Positions 22,394-26,481 of a stretch of 26,481 bases of DNA are shown one piece after another. The notes under the pieces were generated by a model. It saw only the letters and a program-made list of their open reading frames with translations. It did no database searches and was not told the origin of the DNA. The stretch is taken from positions 1-26,481 of IMG/VR virus record IMGVR_UViG_3300025896_000166. One strand, 5' to 3'. Position numbers and translations under genes: made by a program. This stretch comes from a virus. The first letter of the stretch is position 1, and each line of letters starts with the position of its first letter.

Positions 22394-22680
22394 AATAACC
22401 CCTTAACCTTCTCTAGTAACTCTGACTCAGTGCCAAAAATTGACTCCCAAGTGAATCTTCCCGCATGAATGGCAATGCATGGCCCACCGGTACGATGATG
22501 AGTAGGGCATAGCGGTATAACGTCAAAATGGCTTGCCTTCTTTCCCATGCCGACTCCGTGCCTCGGATGATGCGCCTCTGCAGGCGAGTCTTGATGCCCC
22601 ATGTCCCTGCAAACAATACAGCCAAGCCTCACTACGGCTGAAACGTGGGCCTTCTCTGCCTTATTCATTGCCTTGCTCAT
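22390..22680 (-). CDS. HNH nuclease, Ref-like (RecA-dependent nuclease family)
   Basis: 96 aa. Motifs: CIVC (21-24), AEAHHPRHG (35-42), HFDVIPLCPTHHR (51-63), and IHAGRFTWESIFG (71-83). These correspond to the zinc-binding and catalytic HNH positions of the phage P1 Ref C-terminal domain, which cuts DNA at RecA-bound D-loops. P1 Ref has an additional N-terminal part that is missing here. Joined by ATGA to NinB and by GTGA to the VRR-NUC gene, so all three are co-translated. Ref-like assignment is good; RecA dependence is from the family. Confidence 0.82.
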   Translation of the reverse strand: MSKAMNKAEKAHVSAVVRLGCIVCRDMGHQDSPAEAHHPRHGVGMGKKASHFDVIPLCPTHHRTGGPCIAIHAGRFTWESIFGTESELLEKVKGLL

Positions 22681-23117
22681 CGTCTCGAACTCATTGCTTC
22701 GTGGTAACTATCGTCTTGGTGAGGAAGTATTAGCTGCAGGCCTTCAATGCAATACGCCTCAAGCATCGTAAGGTAGTCTGCCATTTCACGAACGGTTGCC
22801 TTGCTTGACCGCCAGCGACCTATATTAACCCTCTCGCCACCAGGCATAAGTATCCACTTATCATCTACCGGCATTAGCTTTCTGCAAAATACATCATGCC
22901 ATTCTTCGGATGATGCTATCTGGCCATAGCAATCTCTCATGTGCGCCTGAATCACGCCCATCCACACCCATAGCAGCCTGTTTTGAATATCCCGTCTCTT
23001 GGCAGAATATCGCTTCCACTCCAAAATCCATGTGTCACCATCAAGAGGAAGTCCAGAAACAAGCCTTACTGCCCGCTCCCTGCCTATGGCATCGCTGAAT
23101 TGATACTTCTGAATCAT
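22677..23117 (-). CDS. ninB: NinB recombination protein
   Basis: 146 aa from ATG 23117 (MIQKYQFSDAIGRERAVRLV), with GGAGAAGG just upstream and ATGA overlap with the previous gene. A TTG four codons earlier is less likely. Family matches are WILEWKRYSAKRRDIQNRLL, WVWMGVIQAHM, EEWHDVFCRKLMP and RWRSSKATVREMADYLTML. NinB (lambda Orf) binds single-stranded DNA and SSB and helps early steps of RecBCD-independent recombination. Length is that of lambda Orf. It is the first clear member of the recombination block. Confidence 0.92.
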   Translation of the reverse strand: MIQKYQFSDAIGRERAVRLVSGLPLDGDTWILEWKRYSAKRRDIQNRLLWVWMGVIQAHMRDCYGQIASSEEWHDVFCRKLMPVDDKWILMPGGERVNIGRWRSSKATVREMADYLTMLEAYCIEGLQLILPHQDDSYHEAMSSRR

Positions 23118-23425
23118 GGCCTTCTCCAAATCGCCATCATTCGATTGAACTCTGCTGCGCCTCTCTGCTCTTTTGCTTTTTTCGTCTGCGTCTTATCGCT
23201 ACGCCTTACCCTGTCGCGCTCAGCCTCGCAACGCTTACACCATCCTCTGCGATAAATGCGCCCTCTTATTTTGCAGTAGCTAAAGTCATGCAGCGGCATT
23301 AGCCGTCCCTTTCTCGCGCAATCCTCATTCCTGCAAAACTCCATAGCAAGTAGCAGAACATAAACTCGTGTGCTTTCTTCGCCCATGCCCTTATTCCCTG
23401 CATCTTTAGCTATTAGGTTTTGCAT
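23114..23425 (-). CDS. Cys-cluster protein, unrecognised
   Basis: 103 aa if ATG 23425 is used; ATG 23386 (after AAGGG) is equally possible. The frame opens to 23452, inside the previous gene. Cysteine pairs in FCRNEDCARKG and CKRCEAERDR, with a further Cys in YCKIRGR, suggest a zinc ribbon. The end is a basic helix (RRSDKTQTKKAKEQRGAAEF). This looks nucleic-acid binding. ATGA overlap with ninB. Confidence 0.65.
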   Translation of the reverse strand: MQNLIAKDAGNKGMGEESTRVYVLLLAMEFCRNEDCARKGRLMPLHDFSYCKIRGRIYRRGWCKRCEAERDRVRRSDKTQTKKAKEQRGAAEFNRMMAIWRRP

Positions 23426-23642
23426 CTCTCCGCGCCTCACCCGAAAACCCATTTCTTACAACAAAGCCGCCAGTCTTTAGGTCAGTCCATGCAATGACAA
23501 GAACCTCTCGCACAGCGGCCCTGTATGGCCATATTCTACCGAATACTAGCTTTCTTTCAGGCAATTCAAGCAATGCCTGCCCCCAGTCACTTCTTGGCAC
23601 TGTTTTCCATATCCGCAATGCCTCGTCGATTACTGCGCTCAC
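23406..23642 (-). CDS. Unrecognised small protein
   Basis: 78 aa from GTG 23642, which forms a GTGA overlap with the HTH gene's stop; the preceding codon is also GTG. Reads VSAVIDEALRIWKTVPRSDW then ELPERKLVFGRIWPYRAAVR. A central hydrophobic strand (EVLVIAWTD) and TGGFVVRNGF follow. No family recognised; located in the regulatory/recombination chain. A 20-base overlap with the next gene depends on which start that gene uses. Confidence 0.65.
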   Translation of the reverse strand: MSAVIDEALRIWKTVPRSDWGQALLELPERKLVFGRIWPYRAAVREVLVIAWTDLKTGGFVVRNGFSGEARRDAKPNS

Positions 23643-24457
23643 CACTTCATCTTTAGAATGTCTGGCTGTTTTTGAGCATATTGAATAATAATTTCCTGTT
23701 TTTCGTTATTCTCAGGCGACTGCGATCCTGCAGCAATAGGCTTCTTCGTTATTCGCCCCTTATCCCGCATTGCCTTGCTCTCTTTATGTGCATACCATTC
23801 TGCTATTCTTTGTTTTTCAGCCTCCTTTCTCTCTAGTAAACCCGCCTTCCTTTCTGTTATCGCCCTAAGATGCGCATCCCTTTTTGCTTTAGCGCCATCC
23901 CTGAGTCTTATTCTTTTATAAACAGATTCAAAATACGCGCATTCTTGCTCTGGCGTTAGATTTCTTATTTTTCTTACCCAGTATGATGCAGTGCTGAGCC
24001 CTATATTCTTATCTGTAGCGGCCTTGAATCTGCAGCACAAGTCCTCCCTGCTCATTCCTCTGCATGACTTCACTATGTCAAACATGGTGAAAATATCCTC
24101 AAGCTCTATGCGATTCGTCACAAGCCCCCTACTTCGTATTGAGAGTCGCCCTATATACGAAAGCGTTAGTGGCATACCGTCACTGCTCATCTTTCTGAAA
24201 ACCTCCACGATGCTCATTCCAGATGCTAATAGGCTTATTGCAACAACGCCCCATCCATTTTTATATCTATCTCGGGTTACGCCTTTCGGGTAGGTTCTTT
24301 TCTCTCTTACCGGCCATCCCTCAAGAATTGCATCAAGTTTCATTTTGCTTATCCCTAATTCCATTTGTATTTGAAAGTCTTTGCTTCCATTTCTGTACAT
24401 TTCAATGGCTTTGTTTCTTCGCTGCTCGACAAGTGCGCCCTCATGTGTGCCGCCCAT
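23639..24457 (-). CDS. Helix-turn-helix-like phage protein, unknown
   Basis: 272 aa if ATG 24457 is used. Residues 12-45 (RRNKAIEMYRNGSKDFQIQM, ELGISKMKLDAILEG) match a helix-turn-helix of the resolvase/Trp-repressor type; a second possible HTH lies at about 75-110 (ISLLASGMSIVEVFRKMSSD). The C-terminal third is a long basic coiled coil (AITERKAGLLERKEAEKQRI). It appears more AT-rich than its neighbours. Its first 103 bases overlap the 61-aa gene; a later start at 24364 would avoid this but removes the first HTH. Likely a DNA-binding regulator; target unknown. Confidence 0.72.
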   Translation of the reverse strand: MGGTHEGALVEQRRNKAIEMYRNGSKDFQIQMELGISKMKLDAILEGWPVREKRTYPKGVTRDRYKNGWGVVAISLLASGMSIVEVFRKMSSDGMPLTLSYIGRLSIRSRGLVTNRIELEDIFTMFDIVKSCRGMSREDLCCRFKAATDKNIGLSTASYWVRKIRNLTPEQECAYFESVYKRIRLRDGAKAKRDAHLRAITERKAGLLERKEAEKQRIAEWYAHKESKAMRDKGRITKKPIAAGSQSPENNEKQEIIIQYAQKQPDILKMKW

Positions 24458-24540
24458 GTTTTTACGCTTCTTTTGTTTGGGTTTTTGGATAGGTATTTTG
24501 CTCTACTCATTGCCAGCGCAAAGTGCTTTGATTTAGTCAT
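24355..24540 (-). CDS. 61-aa basic protein overlapping dnaB-like and HTH genes
   Basis: Starts MTKSKHFALAMSRAKYLSKN and ends MEAKTFKYKWN. ATG 24540 lies eight bases inside the helicase gene's end with GAGG eight bases upstream, a good coupled start. The frame opens to 24687 but that would be wholly inside the helicase gene. It is rich in Lys/Ser/Met, with NPNKRSVKTWAAHMRAHLSS. It shares 103 bases with the HTH gene in a different frame, so one of the two may not be as drawn. Confidence 0.5.
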   Translation of the reverse strand: MTKSKHFALAMSRAKYLSKNPNKRSVKTWAAHMRAHLSSSEETKPLKCTEMEAKTFKYKWN

Positions 24541-25897
24541 TATACCCACCTCGCCTATTTGTTTTCTGATTGTTTTCTTCCGGCCTCGACTCTTTGAATG
24601 CTTGCAGCGTTGTCGGCCTAAACCGACTATGCGCAAAGTCTTGCAAAAGTACGTCAGTGCCTCGACTTCCTCTGCGCACCTTATCAAAGATGATCTCTGA
24701 GAAGTCGGCGCTCGTCCCGTCTGGCTTGTCGTCGCTGTGAATCAGCATAACAACGTCTGCATCCTGCTCGATAGCGCCAGAATCACGAAGGTCAGAAGCC
24801 TTTGGCTTGGTCTTGCCTCCTTCCGGCCCTCGGTTTAGCTGAGCAAGGCAAAGCACTGGAACGTCAAAGTCCTTGGCCAGAATCTTAATGTCTCGGCTGA
24901 TATTTGTGACTTGCTCGTAGCGTGACTTTCCTTCCCCTTTGATAAGCTGCAGGTAGTCAATAACAATCAAGTCAAGCCCGCCAAGCGTCCGTTTCGCTTT
25001 CTTGCAGGCTAGGTTTATGCGCCCCATCGTCTGCCCTGCCTTGTCGTCAATCAGCATGGAATACCCATCGCTTCTGGCAATAAAATTGCTTAGCGGCCCC
25101 GCGAAGGCATCCCAATCAAGGGTAGCTATTGCTCTCGACCTGATGTTTCCTTCGGCGCAAGCTATTCTGTTGGCTAGTTCGCCCTTGCTCATTTCCATTG
25201 AGAAGAAGATCGTTCTCTTGCCTGACTTGGATGCGAATGTCGCAATGTTTAAGCCAAGATTTGTTTTCCCTTTTCCTGGTCTTGCCGCCAAGACAATCAT
25301 CTCCCCGCCAGCCATGCCCATCATTCGGTCGTCAAGGTCTTGGAATCCGGTCGATAATCCAGCTAGTCCTCCGCCTCTTGCGTGATCTGCCTCTAACTTA
25401 GCGTGAAGATCCGCCAAGCCCTGATTAACAGTGAAAAGCTCAATGTCCTCTGTGGCCTCATCGGCTGCGTCTAAGATGGCTAACGATGCTTTGGCTGCCC
25501 TTTCCCCTAGTGAGAGGCTTTCGTCGCTGAGAATGGCCTCGCAGGTCGATATTGACGCATGAAGTCGGCGCATTGTGTTTCGGTCGCGCACAATTTCGGC
25601 ATGAGTCGCTATATTCCATATTCCCGATGTGGATTTAACCAATTCCATCAGGTACTCGCTTCCGCCAGCGTCAACGCTTTGTTGGCTGAGCTTTAGGCTG
25701 GATGATACGGATAGCGCATCTGTCGGCTTTCCCCTTGTGGCCAGTGCTTGTGCTGCTGCAAAGATTAACCTGTGTGGCGGGAAGAAGAACATTTCACTGG
25801 TCACGATGCCTGAGATCATATCCCAAGCCTTCTCGTCACAAAGAATTGCGCCAATGACAGTCTGCTCGGCCTCTCTCGACCAAAGCGAGTTAGACAT
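24533..25897 (-). CDS. Replicative DNA helicase, DnaB family
   Basis: 454 aa. The N-terminal domain (SREAEQTVIGAILCDEKAWD) is the DnaB primase-contact domain. The ATPase has Walker A ARPGKGKT (205-212; most relatives have S-M in place of G-K), Walker B LIVIDYLQLI (310-319), the LAQLNRG sensor (351-357) and the DLRDSGAIEQDADVVMLIH block (369-387). It unwinds the phage fork. Its ATG overlaps the O-like gene by eight bases. Having its own helicase, the phage probably needs only host primase and polymerase. Confidence 0.94.
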   Translation of the reverse strand: MSNSLWSREAEQTVIGAILCDEKAWDMISGIVTSEMFFFPPHRLIFAAAQALATRGKPTDALSVSSSLKLSQQSVDAGGSEYLMELVKSTSGIWNIATHAEIVRDRNTMRRLHASISTCEAILSDESLSLGERAAKASLAILDAADEATEDIELFTVNQGLADLHAKLEADHARGGGLAGLSTGFQDLDDRMMGMAGGEMIVLAARPGKGKTNLGLNIATFASKSGKRTIFFSMEMSKGELANRIACAEGNIRSRAIATLDWDAFAGPLSNFIARSDGYSMLIDDKAGQTMGRINLACKKAKRTLGGLDLIVIDYLQLIKGEGKSRYEQVTNISRDIKILAKDFDVPVLCLAQLNRGPEGGKTKPKASDLRDSGAIEQDADVVMLIHSDDKPDGTSADFSEIIFDKVRRGSRGTDVLLQDFAHSRFRPTTLQAFKESRPEENNQKTNRRGGYND

Positions 25898-26481
25898 GGT
25901 ATTTCCCCTCTAGGATTTTATCGAAGTTAGCGCGCTTGAGTATCCAGCCAAGATCAGCCTTGAACGGCTTGTCAGTACGGCCCATCAGGAAGTCAGACTT
26001 GGCGATGTACTCGAACAGTCCTTGCCACCATTCCGCCTTTTGGCGCTTTGGCGATTCCTTCCATCTCGATTGAAGTGATGCGGCCCTGGTGCTGCCAGTC
26101 CACAAGGACGGGTTTACAGAAACCGGCAGTCCGTTATCGGAGACGATTGAGTTGTACATCTCGATGATTTTCCCGTGAGGACAATTCGGCACTGCGTCAG
26201 CAGGGGCAGTCGGAATACCGACAAGAAGGTTTATTACTGGTTCTTGGTTAATGGTTCTTGGTTCTTGGTTAGCTTTCGATCCGGTTATTTCTGGGTTAGC
26301 TAAAATAACCGACTGGGTTATTTCTGGGTTATTTTCGACGTATTTGCTAGGCCTTCCGCCCTTTCTGCCGTTCGCCCTAGCCGTGTTTGCTTTGTCGTGA
26401 TAGGCGGAAATCTCCTTATCGGCGCGTGAATTGTGCCATCCGTCCTCGCGCAAATCGAAGAACTCATTGAGAATTAGATCG
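25890..26481 (-). CDS. Replication initiator, O-like/DUF1376 (5' end outside window)
   Basis: 196 residues are visible; the frame is open to the right edge, so the gene begins beyond it. A TTG at 26453 is not a convincing start because the upstream codons read LILNEFFDLREDGW, the conserved end of a DUF1376 domain, followed by ADKEISAYHDKANTARANGR and KGGRPSK. A low-complexity linker (NPEITQ, NQEPRTINQEP) is encoded by DNA repeats. The C-terminal part (KIIEMYNSIVSDNGLPV, WWQGLFEYIAKSDFLMGR) resembles helicase-loading regions of phage initiators. It would bind origin repeats and load the adjacent DnaB. Confidence 0.85.
   Translation of the reverse strand, partial: DLILNEFFDLREDGWHNSRADKEISAYHDKANTARANGRKGGRPSKYVENNPEITQSVILANPEITGSKANQEPRTINQEPVINLLVGIPTAPADAVPNCPHGKIIEMYNSIVSDNGLPVSVNPSLWTGSTRAASLQSRWKESPKRQKAEWWQGLFEYIAKSDFLMGRTDKPFKADLGWILKRANFDKILEGKYHV
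26239..26331. repeat. Direct repeats inside the initiator gene, candidate origin
   Basis: Three copies of GGTTCTTGG (26239, 26253, 26260) and two identical 16-base copies of GGTTATTTCTGGGTTA (26283-26298 and 26316-26331, 33 bases apart). They encode the linker of the O-like protein. Lambda-type phages keep their origin iterons within the O gene, so this is a plausible origin. Coding-level duplication is an alternative. Confidence 0.55.

Noticed and set aside
24541-24687. Longer start for the 61-aa gene
   Set aside because: The extension is inside the helicase coding frame and begins in low-quality shadow sequence; ATG 24540 has a good ribosome site.
1-26481. CRISPR array, insertion sequence or integrase
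   Set aside because: No regularly spaced repeat-spacer array, transposase, terminal inverted repeats or recombinase motif seen in the window.

Overview
The window looks like part of a tailed double-stranded DNA bacteriophage or prophage, most likely a podovirus-type particle infecting a Gram-negative proteobacterium. The evidence is a P22-type portal, an N4-gp56-type major capsid protein, two short adaptor-like proteins and a collagen-like tail fibre with no tape measure or tail-tube genes. Added to this are a NinB and O/DnaB-like replication block and a lysis block with a lipoprotein and a transglycosylase. I see no integrase, repressor or Q-type antiterminator, so temperate or lytic lifestyle cannot be decided here. 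The host genus cannot be named from the sequence alone.

Most genes lie on the minus strand and read from right to left. From the right edge: replication (26481-24533: 5'-truncated DUF1376/O-like protein with internal repeats, then DnaB helicase). Next comes a chain of small overlapping regulatory and recombination genes (24540-21926: HTH-like protein, zinc-cluster protein, NinB, Ref/HNH-like nuclease, VRR-NUC nuclease). Then two structural or host-range genes (21880-20368), two small proteins including a matrixin-like lipoprotein (20365-19845), a 28-aa ORF and a degenerate tRNA-like element (about 19742-19673). The lysis block follows (19648-17681: membrane-anchored transglycosylase, membrane protein, holin/XhlA-like protein).

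A divergent plus-strand cassette of about ten mostly very small genes (14908-17669) interrupts this order. It starts at a promoter embedded in a perfect 9-bp inverted repeat (14824-14863), runs through 4- or 8-base overlapping genes and converges on the lysis genes at a strong hairpin (17679-17714).

Left of it the minus-strand morphogenesis block begins: small and large terminase, two unrecognised proteins, portal, scaffold, a CsrA-like small protein, major capsid, a decoration-type protein, a terminator, then adaptor proteins, tail fibre, fibre accessory protein, a beta-propeller-like tail protein and a partial gene at the left edge. Stop/start overlaps throughout point to translational coupling.

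The least explained elements are the CsrA-like protein inside the capsid operon, the 92-aa lipoprotein with a complete matrixin zinc-site motif, the tRNA-like element with too short an anticodon arm, and the hairpin that covers both ribosome binding site and start codon of the gene at 21530-21880.
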